A stretch of DNA of 19,028 nucleotides from Candidatus Levybacteria bacterium RIFCSPLOWO2_12_FULL_37_14 (GTDB taxonomy: Bacteria > Patescibacteriota > Microgenomatia > Levybacterales > UBA12049), in assembly GCA_001782645.1 (NCBI GenBank), contig MFPH01000061.1, positions 1 to 19,028 on the forward strand, in the 5' to 3' direction. Made by a program: the position numbers and the translations under genes. Positions within the stretch are counted from its first letter, which is position 1; each line of letters opens with the position of its first letter. Positions 1 to 5,918 of this stretch are shown here, piece by piece. The notes beneath the pieces are model-generated. The model ran no database searches. It was not told the origin of the DNA and saw only the letters and a program-made list of their open reading frames with translations.

Positions 1-787
1 TGCCCATAATCTTTAATATTTTTTTAATTACTTCAAGATTTGAGATATCATTCGTCATTCCACCAACCAAATATGTTTGCCCAACTTTACCTTTATTTAA
101 AACTAAATCTATTGCCCGGCAATGATCTATTACATAAAGCCAATCTCGCACATATAAACCATCTCCGTAAATTGGAACTTTTTTATTCTCTAAAATATTC
201 GTTATTGCCAATGGGATAAATTTTTCCGGAAATTGGTATGGACCAAAATTGTTCGAACAATTAGTAATAGTAATTGGAAGCCCAAAAGTGTCATGATATG
301 CTCTAACTAAGTGGTCCGAACTGGCTTTACTTGCTGAATATGGACTTCTGGGATTATAATTTGTTCGTTCATTAAATTTACTCTTATCGTCAAGATTAAG
401 GCTTCCATAGACTTCATCTGTAGAAATCTGATGGAACCTCTTTATTTTATTTTTTTGAGCCGCGTCCAAAAGTATTTGTGTACCGACAACATTGGTAATT
501 ACAAAATCTGCGGGTTTTAATATCGACCTGTCTACGTGACTTTCTGCGGCAAAATGCACAACCATATCTACATCTTTCATTGCCTGGTCAACAATGCTTA
601 AATCGCAAATGTTCCCGTGGATAAATTTGTAGTTAGGATTTTTTTCAACCTTCTTGATGTTTTCTAAATTGCCTGCATAAGTAAGGCTATCCAGATTAAC
701 AATCTGATCTTGAGGATAATTTTTCATCCAATAAGGAATGAAATTAGAGCCTATGAATCCAGCACCACCCGTTACTAATAATCTCAT
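1..787 (-). CDS. rmlB: dTDP-glucose 4,6-dehydratase (partial, C-terminus beyond window)
   Basis: Converts dTDP-glucose to dTDP-4-keto-6-deoxyglucose, the second step of dTDP-rhamnose-type sugar synthesis in the cytoplasm. I translated it by hand: 262 residues are present and the frame is open at base 1; the family is usually about 320-350 long. Visible are the Rossmann nucleotide-binding loop GGAGFIG (residues 7-13), HFAAESHVDRS (78-88), the catalytic TDE triad characteristic of RmlB (123-125), the SDR pair Y150-SAS-K154, and NNFGPYQFPEK (179-189). The ATG overlaps the TGA of the preceding Nudix gene by 4 nt (ATGA), which indicates translational coupling. It is the last gene of a surface-sugar operon with rmlA upstream; rmlC and rmlD are not in the window. 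Family assignment is very secure. Confidence 0.96.
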   Translation of the reverse strand, partial: MRLLVTGGAGFIGSNFIPYWMKNYPQDQIVNLDSLTYAGNLENIKKVEKNPNYKFIHGNICDLSIVDQAMKDVDMVVHFAAESHVDRSILKPADFVITNVVGTQILLDAAQKNKIKRFHQISTDEVYGSLNLDDKSKFNERTNYNPRSPYSASKASSDHLVRAYHDTFGLPITITNCSNNFGPYQFPEKFIPLAITNILENKKVPIYGDGLYVRDWLYVIDHCRAIDLVLNKGKVGQTYLVGGMTNDISNLEVIKKILKIMG

Positions 788-1326
788 AACTTCTTCTCCT
801 TCCTCAATTTGTCTAACATTAATATTCCTATCATACTTGTTGAATGGTTAATCTCCCCGGACATAACCTTTTCTACAGCTTCACTTAACGGCATTTTTAC
901 GAGTACTATTTCCTCGTCATCCTCTAAGTTATTATCTCCTATTTCCAAACCTTTTGCCAGAAAAAGGTAAGATTTGCTTTTGAAAACACTTCCTGACATT
1001 TCAACTCTCGCTATCTCCTCCAGCTGATGAGCAGATATCCCTGCTTCCTCTTTCAATTCTCTTTTTGCAGCTGCAATACTTGTTTCTTTCCCGTCAATGT
1101 GTCCGGCTACTGCCTCCAAAACTGTTTTCTTCAGCATATATCTGTATTCCGAAATTAGATAAATCTCGTACGAATCAGTTAGGGGAAAAACTACGACTAT
1201 TGAGTCTCTTTCTGCTATATAATGAACTTTTTCTCTTCCGCTATTATTTCTAAAAACTATCTTTTTGACATCAAAAAGTTTTGCTTTGAATGCTGATTTT
1301 TGAGAAATAATTTTCCATTGACTCAT
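784..1326 (-). CDS. Nudix hydrolase, ADP-ribose/ADP-sugar pyrophosphatase type
   Basis: A 180-residue hydrolase of nucleoside diphosphates linked to another moiety. The Nudix box is a perfect match to GX5EX7REUXEEXGU at residues 75-97, ending in RELKEEAGI, which supplies the metal-binding glutamates. The N-terminal beta-rich part (about 35-70) and the overall length resemble the ADP-ribose/ADP-sugar pyrophosphatase subgroup; exact substrate is not readable from sequence. Its ATG overlaps the TGA of rmlA and its TGA overlaps the ATG of rmlB, each by 4 nt, so it is co-translated between two dTDP-sugar enzymes. A role in nucleotide-sugar turnover or housekeeping is inference from this position. 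Confidence 0.92.
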   Translation of the reverse strand: MSQWKIISQKSAFKAKLFDVKKIVFRNNSGREKVHYIAERDSIVVVFPLTDSYEIYLISEYRYMLKKTVLEAVAGHIDGKETSIAAAKRELKEEAGISAHQLEEIARVEMSGSVFKSKSYLFLAKGLEIGDNNLEDDEEIVLVKMPLSEAVEKVMSGEINHSTSMIGILMLDKLRKEKKL

Positions 1327-2060
1327 TTTAGCTCGCCACTTTTAACTTTATCTGCAATTAAATTATTAGCCCGCAAAAGTTCATCGTGTGATGTACCAGC
1401 ATCTATCCACCAGTTGATTATTTCGCATTCCATCGTCTTTTCAGAAACATAACAATTATTAAGATCCGTAACTTCAAGCTCTCCTCTTTTTGATGGCTTA
1501 AGCTTCTTAATGAATTGAAAAACCCTGTTGTCGTACATGTAAATTCCAGTTTGAGCTAGGTTGCTTTTGGGTTTTTCCGGCTTCTCTTCGATTGAGATGA
1601 CCTTTTTGTCCTTTCCAATTTCAATTACGCCATATTGTTTCGATTCCGTAGCCATTTCAATACCAAAAACCATTGCCCCCCTTTCCCTCTTATTAAAATT
1701 CTCTATACTATTTTTTAAATTGTAACCAAAAATATTGTCTCCTAAAACCACCATAATTCTTTCTCCATCAGAAAAACTTTCGGCAAGTGAGATTCCCTGA
1801 GCTATTCCCCGAGCCTCTTCCTGAATTTCGTAGTCAAGTTTTAATCCAAAGTCCTTACCGCTTTTCAAGAGATTTAAGAAAGAACCTGCATGATCCGGTC
1901 CTGTAATAATTAGGACATCTGTTATTCCTGCGCGTACCATTGCTTCAAGGGGATAATAAATCATCGGCTTATTATAAATGGGAAGAAGATGTTTGTTTGT
2001 GACAAACGTCAATGGTCTTAGACGTGTCGCAAGACCTCCAGCTAAAATTACTCCTTTCAT
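1323..2060 (-). CDS. rmlA: Glucose-1-phosphate thymidylyltransferase
   Basis: Forms dTDP-glucose from glucose-1-phosphate and dTTP, the first step of the dTDP-sugar pathway. From the ATG at 2060 the protein begins MKGVILAGGLATRLRPLT, with the nucleotidyltransferase G-G-x-x-T-R signature at the very N-terminus as usual for the family; an in-frame TTG at 2069 would add three residues (MKY) and is less likely. Other marks are KHLLPIYNKPMIYYPLE, LGDNIFG (the metal-binding Asp region) and the C-terminal WWIDAGTSHDELLRAN. At 245 residues it is shorter than enterobacterial RmlA (about 290). Both TTG and ATG candidates follow directly on the stop of the upstream membrane protein. The next gene but one is rmlB. 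Confidence 0.93.
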   Translation of the reverse strand: MKGVILAGGLATRLRPLTFVTNKHLLPIYNKPMIYYPLEAMVRAGITDVLIITGPDHAGSFLNLLKSGKDFGLKLDYEIQEEARGIAQGISLAESFSDGERIMVVLGDNIFGYNLKNSIENFNKRERGAMVFGIEMATESKQYGVIEIGKDKKVISIEEKPEKPKSNLAQTGIYMYDNRVFQFIKKLKPSKRGELEVTDLNNCYVSEKTMECEIINWWIDAGTSHDELLRANNLIADKVKSGELK

Positions 2061-2069
2061 ATATTTCAA

Positions 2070-2339
2070 TTAATAGTTACCATTTACGCTTAAAAGAAAA
2101 AATACAATTGTCAAACCAAAGGCTCCAATGAGTATATATTCTACCACAATTTTCGTATGCAAATCATGATTTATCAAATGATGCATAATGCCCCACAATA
2201 CGTAAAAAAAAGTAATAGCAATGATTACTCCTATTTGCCAACTCCTATCAGAGCTACTGTATGCCAATAGAAAACCAAGACTGAGTATAATAAGAAGCGC
2301 AATGTAATAGATAGCGTGTTCCGATATTCTTTTTAACAT
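2070..2339 (-). CDS. Small three-helix membrane protein, unknown function
   Basis: An 89-residue hydrophobic protein with three predicted membrane segments at about 10-28, 36-55 and 64-84. Short polar loops contain SSSDRSW and HHLINHDLHTK, the latter a His-rich connection. I do not recognise a family. Its ATG overlaps the TAA of the CAP-domain gene by one base (TAATG) and its stop directly abuts the rmlA start region, so it is an authentic operon member and not a chance frame. Co-transcription with a membrane-bound CAP protein and sugar nucleotide enzymes suggests a cell-envelope location, but no function can be assigned. Confidence 0.75.
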   Translation of the reverse strand: MLKRISEHAIYYIALLIILSLGFLLAYSSSDRSWQIGVIIAITFFYVLWGIMHHLINHDLHTKIVVEYILIGAFGLTIVFFLLSVNGNY

Positions 2340-3193
2340 TAAATGATAACCCCCTTACTCCATACTCCGGCTAGAATCAATATTAATAGTAGATACAGTA
2401 TGTGATCAATGTTGTGGCCAACGAAACGCATGATTTTATTCTTTTCTATGATAATCATATCCAAGAAAAGGGCAGTAATAAATACAATAATAAATACATA
2501 ATAAATATTTGAGGACAAAGCCGAAGTGCTGATAAGCGGCTGATTACGGACTGCTTGAACATTTTTTTGAAGAGTATTCGCATCTGTTGCGGTTGCAATT
2601 TCTTGAACCCTACTTTTAGCAATAGGCATATATAAATTACCAAGCTCTTCCACTACCAAAACCGTCTCCTCACCATTCAGCTTACCTATTTTTACTGCAA
2701 AGCCCACATCCTGATAATTTGACGAAAGCATATTTTCTCTGTGACCAGCTGAACTCGTCATCCATGCCTTTATTACATCCTCGGCAGTTGAAAATCCTCT
2801 TGCCAAATTTTCTCCGGCATAAACATATTTATACCCTGAAGATTTGATAAAAACCCAAGGAGTCTTGCCGGACGGAGAATTATGAGCCCAATAATCATAC
2901 TCAAACATGTCTTGAGCCTTCTTGATAGCTGCTTCCGAAAGTTTCTCGTTAAAAATCAACGGATTAACACCTGCATTTCGTCTCTCTTTATTGGTCAAAG
3001 AAAGAAGTTCCTCGGAAGAAACATCTGCTTTTATACCTAAAACAGAAGGAAAAGCTCCTTTTATCCCTTGTATCAGAAAACTTGCCAGAAGAAGAAATAT
3101 TATTGTTAAGAATAAATTTGTATGATGTAAGATTTTCGCCCGATGATTGTTGGATTCACGTGGCGTAAAAAGATGAGACAGAAACTCCTTCAT
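2339..3193 (-). CDS. CAP/SCP-domain protein anchored in the membrane
   Basis: A 284-residue protein: an N-terminal membrane segment at 27-46, an extracytoplasmic CAP domain (cysteine-rich secretory/antigen 5/PR-1 fold, bacterial YkwD-like) at about 61-185, a linker, and two membrane segments at about 230-248 and 262-281. The CAP signature is clear: LTNKERRNAG, WAHNSPSGK with H104, GENLA with E128, and GHRENML with H151, the residues that form the conserved cleft. Bacterial CAP proteins are secreted or surface proteins whose biochemical activity is largely unknown. The ATG at 3193 is preceded by AAAGGA about 13 nt upstream. It heads the operon with the small membrane protein, rmlA, Nudix and rmlB. 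Confidence 0.9.
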   Translation of the reverse strand: MKEFLSHLFTPRESNNHRAKILHHTNLFLTIIFLLLASFLIQGIKGAFPSVLGIKADVSSEELLSLTNKERRNAGVNPLIFNEKLSEAAIKKAQDMFEYDYWAHNSPSGKTPWVFIKSSGYKYVYAGENLARGFSTAEDVIKAWMTSSAGHRENMLSSNYQDVGFAVKIGKLNGEETVLVVEELGNLYMPIAKSRVQEIATATDANTLQKNVQAVRNQPLISTSALSSNIYYVFIIVFITALFLDMIIIEKNKIMRFVGHNIDHILYLLLILILAGVWSKGVII

Positions 3194-3274
3194 GCCGCTT
3201 CGCTTATCCTTTCTTTAAATAATTCCATTAGTATAATTAAACTACTTTATAAGCTTTCATTCAAGCTTCGAGGC

Positions 3275-3308
3275 ATGACCCTGAGCTTGCCGAATGGGTC
3301 ATTTTTTT
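3275..3308 (+). terminator. Hairpin plus T-run, terminator-like on the plus strand
   Basis: A perfect 7-bp stem ATGACCC/GGGTCAT (3275-3281 with 3296-3302) encloses a 14-nt loop and is followed on the plus strand by seven T (3302-3308). There is no plus-strand gene upstream; the flanking genes are both on the minus strand. It may stop antisense transcription or be a decayed dispersed repeat related to the CCTGAGCTTGCCGAA-type palindromes common in bacterial genomes. Confidence 0.5.
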
Positions 3309-3324
3309 ATTATATCACGTGTAA

Positions 3325-3387
3325 ATCCAGCACCTTTCTCGAAAATTATATTACGGATAAACAGCTATGTTTTTAAAGGTGCTGGAT
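3325..3387. repeat. 13-bp perfect inverted repeat spanning the tsaCB stop
   Basis: ATCCAGCACCTTT at 3325-3337 and its exact reverse complement AAAGGTGCTGGAT at 3375-3387, separated by 37 nt. The right arm encodes the last residues of the TsaC-TsaB fusion (PAPL) and the stop codon lies in the spacer. The core ATCCAGCAC recurs as a short hairpin at 4331-4355 on the other side of the same gene. There is no T-run, so it is not a standard terminator. Confidence 0.6.
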
Positions 3388-4291
3388 AAATAGGCAAGAT
3401 AATCTCACCTACTTTTTTACCGTTAATTGGGATTTTAAGAACAAAAGACAAAGCGTTAGCAATAGCGAGACCAATCCGTAAACCTGTAAATGAACCTGGT
3501 CCGGCATTAATTTGGATTTCCGAAAGATCTTTTAATTTTAATGAATGTCTTTTTAAAATCTTATCAATCATCGGCAAAATAATTTGCGTCTTATTGGAAT
3601 TTATTCTCTTTACTTGAATATCTTTCTGACCGTTAATAATTAAACCTATTGTAATCTTTTTATTATCCGCAGTATCCATTAATAAAACGCATTTTTGAGT
3701 TTTGAGTTTTGAGTTTTGAATTTTTATTGCTCCTTCTCTTATAGTTTTCCAGGGTGTAACCGTACAATCAATGATGGTCGAGACATTTTTTTCTAAACCT
3801 ACTTTATCATTTAAAACATAATCCGCTTGTTTTACAAGCTCCGGATTTAAATCTTTAAATTCAAAAGGCGTCTTTTCTCCGCTAAAATTTGCTGATGGCG
3901 CAACTATTGGCACTCCTAATCCTCTAATTAATTCTGACAAAATTTTATTGTTAGGAAATCTAACACCAAGAGTATCTCTTCCGCCTCTTACCAAGCTTGG
4001 CACTTTATCAATTCTGCTTTGCAAAATAATTGTTAGCTTACCGGGCCAATAGGGTTTAATTAATTTTTCTTTAACCTCTTGGGGAATTGGCAATAAATAA
4101 TCTTGAGCCATTTCAACGGAATCAACTAATACCAACATTGGTTTATTCTCAGGCCTTTTACGGATATTGAATAATCTTTTTAACGTTCTGTCATTGTCAA
4201 TTCTACAGCCAATTCCGATAGCCGTATCTGTTGGAAAAATAACTATTCCTCCATTATTAAAAACTTCAATTGCTTTCTTAATTTTATCCAT
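3365..4291 (-). CDS. tsaC-tsaB: TsaC-TsaB fusion, tRNA t6A37 biosynthesis
   Basis: A 308-residue fusion. Residues 1-188 are a complete YrdC/Sua5-type TsaC, which makes threonylcarbamoyl-AMP from threonine, bicarbonate and ATP: IVIFPTDTAIGIGCR, KRPENKPM, PYWPGKLTIIL, GVRFPN, APSANFSG and the terminal REGAI are all recognisable. Residues 201-308 are the N-terminal half of TsaB (YeaZ), the TsaD-binding partner, with LLMDTAD and GPGSFTGLRIG; the usual C-terminal half is absent (E. coli TsaB is about 230 residues). The junction, residues 189-200, is encoded by a heptanucleotide tandem repeat. It follows an HTH gene and tsaE in the same direction, so the partners of the t6A pathway are clustered; tsaD is not in the window. 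No Shine-Dalgarno sequence is evident. Confidence 0.93.
   Translation of the reverse strand: MDKIKKAIEVFNNGGIVIFPTDTAIGIGCRIDNDRTLKRLFNIRKRPENKPMLVLVDSVEMAQDYLLPIPQEVKEKLIKPYWPGKLTIILQSRIDKVPSLVRGGRDTLGVRFPNNKILSELIRGLGVPIVAPSANFSGEKTPFEFKDLNPELVKQADYVLNDKVGLEKNVSTIIDCTVTPWKTIREGAIKIQNSKLKTQKCVLLMDTADNKKITIGLIINGQKDIQVKRINSNKTQIILPMIDKILKRHSLKLKDLSEIQINAGPGSFTGLRIGLAIANALSFVLKIPINGKKVGEIILPIYPAPLKT
3697..3724. repeat. Heptanucleotide tandem repeat inside the tsaCB linker
   Basis: Three exact GAGTTTT units (3697-3717) and a fourth, GAATTTT (3718-3724), on the plus strand; read in the gene they are AAAACTC units coding for IQNSKLKTQ. The 7-nt unit cycles through all three frames, so gain or loss of one unit would break the fusion downstream of the TsaC domain. 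Confidence 0.85.
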
Positions 4292-4318
4292 ATTGTAATT
4301 ATATCTAATTAGGGGAAA

Positions 4319-4540
4319 TTAGGAAGTTTTATCCAGTACCGATTCTGTGCTGGATTTATTTAATTTTTTTTCTTTAATAAGTTGATTAAGTGAAGATTTA
4401 TCGATAAGATAACGTCCCCCACACTGTATTGCTTTGATCTTTTTTTCTGCAATATATTTATAAACAGTTAGTGCGCTCAATTTTAGGAAAACTGAAACTT
4501 CTTTGACATTGAGGAAATTTGTTTCGATTAGATAATTCAT
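4319..4540 (-). CDS. Small excisionase/MerR-like helix-turn-helix protein
   Basis: A 73-residue protein. Residues about 9-57 fit the excisionase-type helix-turn-helix family (HTH_17): a recognition region LNVKEVSVFLKLSALTVYKY followed by I-x-x-x-K-I-K-A-x-x-x-G-G-R-Y-L-I-D, the usual wing. The last 16 residues are polar and probably disordered. It sits between tsaE and the tsaC-tsaB fusion, all on one strand, and has a sigma70-like promoter of its own (4560-4589). Such proteins act as excision factors or small transcription factors; no integrase is nearby, so a regulatory role is the more plausible inference. The C-terminal codons overlap a small ATCCAG hairpin. Confidence 0.82.
   Translation of the reverse strand: MNYLIETNFLNVKEVSVFLKLSALTVYKYIAEKKIKAIQCGGRYLIDKSSLNQLIKEKKLNKSSTESVLDKTS
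4331..4355. repeat. Short inverted repeat sharing the ATCCAGCAC core
   Basis: ATCCAGTAC (4331-4339) and GTGCTGGAT (4347-4355) form a 9-bp stem with one wobble and a 7-nt loop, inside the last codons of the HTH gene. On the plus strand it is followed by a T-rich tract. The same core forms the 13-bp inverted repeat at 3325-3387. Confidence 0.5.
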
Positions 4541-4559
4541 TTCGTGGGGCAGCGGATAA

Positions 4560-4589
4560 TATATAGCACAAAAATGTTAGCGTTGTCAA
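4560..4589 (-). promoter_or_regulatory. Sigma70-like promoter for HTH gene and tsaCB
   Basis: On the minus strand TTGACA (4589-4584) is a consensus -35 box; after an 18-nt spacer comes TATATA (4565-4560) within TATATATTAT. It lies in the 61-nt gap between tsaE and the HTH gene, about 20 nt before the HTH start codon, so the HTH-tsaCB pair can be transcribed independently of the tsaE operon. Confidence 0.7.
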
Positions 4590-4601
4590 TATTTTGTTGG
4601 C

Positions 4602-5063
4602 TTAGAAGCCTAAACTAAAATTAATTTTTCTCTCGTTTTCTTTTTCATAAAAGAAATATGCGTCAATTCTTTTTTTAGGCAAATAATTCTTTAGTTTTTC
4701 CGCCCACTCTATCACAACAATATTATTTTTATTATTTATAATTTCCTCAATTCCCAAGCCCTCAATATCTTTTTCACTTTCCGTTCTATACAAATCTATG
4801 TGATAAAAATCCATAATTCTTAATTCATGATTCATGATTCTATACTTGCGAACGATCACGAATGTGGGGGAAATAATTCTATTTTTAATTCCAAGCCCCT
4901 CTGCCAAGCCTTGAACGAAAGTCGTTTTCCCGCTTCCTAAATCTCCGTAAAGAGCAACAACATCTCCTGCTCGTAAATTTTTAGCAAAGTTTTTTCCCAA
5001 TCTTTGTGTTTCTTCAAAATTATTGGTTATAAAAACTTTTCCGATAAGACTATTCTTCTTCAT
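4602..5063 (-). CDS. tsaE: TsaE, ATPase of tRNA t6A37 biosynthesis
   Basis: A 153-residue P-loop ATPase that drives the TsaB-TsaD-TsaE complex installing N6-threonylcarbamoyl on A37 of ANN-decoding tRNAs. The Walker A motif GDLGSGKTT is at 40-48, followed by the family motifs SPTF (65-68), FYHIDLYR (86-93) and VIEW (117-120); length is normal. Relative to E. coli TsaE, a loop of about five extra residues (around 75-84) lies between SPTF and YHIDLYR, and it is encoded by a heptamer tandem repeat. The start overlaps the end of the Thr/Pro-rich surface protein gene by 14 nt; an AAAGGAG ribosome binding site sits about 12 nt upstream inside that gene. Hence tsaE is the last gene of the FtsEX operon. 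Confidence 0.95.
   Translation of the reverse strand: MKKNSLIGKVFITNNFEETQRLGKNFAKNLRAGDVVALYGDLGSGKTTFVQGLAEGLGIKNRIISPTFVIVRKYRIMNHELRIMDFYHIDLYRTESEKDIEGLGIEEIINNKNNIVVIEWAEKLKNYLPKKRIDAYFFYEKENERKINFSLGF
4816..4843. repeat. Heptanucleotide tandem repeat inside tsaE
   Basis: Four 7-nt units each beginning ATTC (spacers TTA, ATG, ATG, TAT) from 4816 to 4843 on the plus strand; read in the gene they give GAATCAT-like units coding for RIMNHELRI. The array has the same unit length and the same 28-nt size as the one in tsaCB but a different unit sequence, and it lies in a loop absent from E. coli TsaE. Confidence 0.75.
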
Positions 5064-5895
5064 TTTGCACTTGTTCTCCTTTCTTAATTATTCGAATTGT
5101 CAATATAACACATATTGCAATAAAAACAACTCCCACCAACATTATTATCCCCTGAAAAATATTGTCCGGTTTTTTAGCTGAATCGGAAATTAGATTTTCC
5201 GGCGGAGAAATATCCAGCCCGTCCCCCGTGCTCTTCCCCAAAACAGAATTCTGTGAAATATTTTCCGGCGCAGATGGTGTGGTAGGTTTTGCAGTTGGAG
5301 TATTGGACATGGGAGTAGGTGTTGGTGTTTTTGTCGGCGTCGGAGTGGGAGTTGGAGCGGATGTTGGCGTCGGAGTCGGAGTTGGAGTATTTGTCGGTGC
5401 CGTCGTCGGCGTCGGCGTTGGAGTTAAAGTAGGAGTAGGTGTTGGGGGAACAGTTACTGTAATGCTCACGGGGTTCGACCATGTTGCAGTAACTCCTGTT
5501 TGAGTATATCTGCCAATCTTTAGATCATATGTACCACTTCCAGTTGTAAAGCTTGGATCGTCTGAATCTATTTTTCCCTGAATATCTCCCCCCCAAGCTC
5601 CATTTCCATCAGTGGTAATGTTGACATAATTTCCATCCGAAATCGATCCCATATGCCAAGTTGACCCATCATATGTAGATCCAAAATAATTACTTGTTCC
5701 AGACTGTGCTATTGCAACACGAAGTCTATATACAGCATTATTCGTTAATCCACTCATTGTTGCGGTAACCGTAAAAGAAGTGTCTAAGCTTATTGTTGTA
5801 TTAGGATACGCTGTAATAGCAGGAGCAGCGGCAAAAGCGGGATTTGCAAAATGTAGAAAAAATAAAAACGCAAAGAAAACAACTACTGCCTTCAT
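5050..5895 (-). CDS. Secreted Thr/Pro-repeat surface protein with C-terminal anchor
   Basis: From the ATG at 5895 the protein has 281 residues and opens with a good signal peptide (MKAVVVFFAFLFF...NPAFA, cleavage near residue 23). An in-frame TTG at 5916 would add seven residues and disturb the signal peptide. Residues about 25-150 look like a beta-sandwich domain (alternating polar/hydrophobic, many T/S/G/N; two YDG/SDG turns), then a PT-rich stalk (TPTPTP... about 150-205) and a C-terminal membrane helix (about 248-270) followed by a basic IIKKGEQ tail. This layout is a wall-spanning or surface-displayed protein. It follows the M23 peptidase by a few bases and overlaps tsaE. I do not recognise the globular domain. 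Confidence 0.85.
   Translation of the reverse strand: MKAVVVFFAFLFFLHFANPAFAAAPAITAYPNTTISLDTSFTVTATMSGLTNNAVYRLRVAIAQSGTSNYFGSTYDGSTWHMGSISDGNYVNITTDGNGAWGGDIQGKIDSDDPSFTTGSGTYDLKIGRYTQTGVTATWSNPVSITVTVPPTPTPTLTPTPTPTTAPTNTPTPTPTPTSAPTPTPTPTKTPTPTPMSNTPTAKPTTPSAPENISQNSVLGKSTGDGLDISPPENLISDSAKKPDNIFQGIIMLVGVVFIAICVILTIRIIKKGEQVQNEEE
5284..5446. repeat. Low-complexity Thr/Pro codon repeat
   Basis: An imperfect repeat of 6-nt units (two codons, Thr-Pro) with interspersed Ser, Ala and Lys codons encodes the stalk of the surface protein. On the plus strand it appears as GGAGTTGGAGTTGGC-like sequence and creates a long spurious Gly/Val-rich open frame. Confidence 0.85.
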
Positions 5896-5918
5896 CTTCT
5901 GAAAATAAATTCTCAAAA

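Noticed and set aside
3275..3308. Terminator of the tsaCB operon
   Set aside because: The T-run lies on the plus-strand side; on the minus strand, where tsaCB is transcribed, the hairpin is preceded by A and not followed by T.
4319..4540. Integrative element around the excisionase-like gene
   Set aside because: No integrase, attachment-site repeats or cargo genes are nearby; flanks are core t6A genes.
5162..5503. Plus-strand Gly/Val-rich open frame of 113 codons
   Set aside because: It is the antisense reading of the Thr/Pro codon repeat of the surface protein; no start signal or homology, and the minus-strand protein has a signal peptide and anchor.
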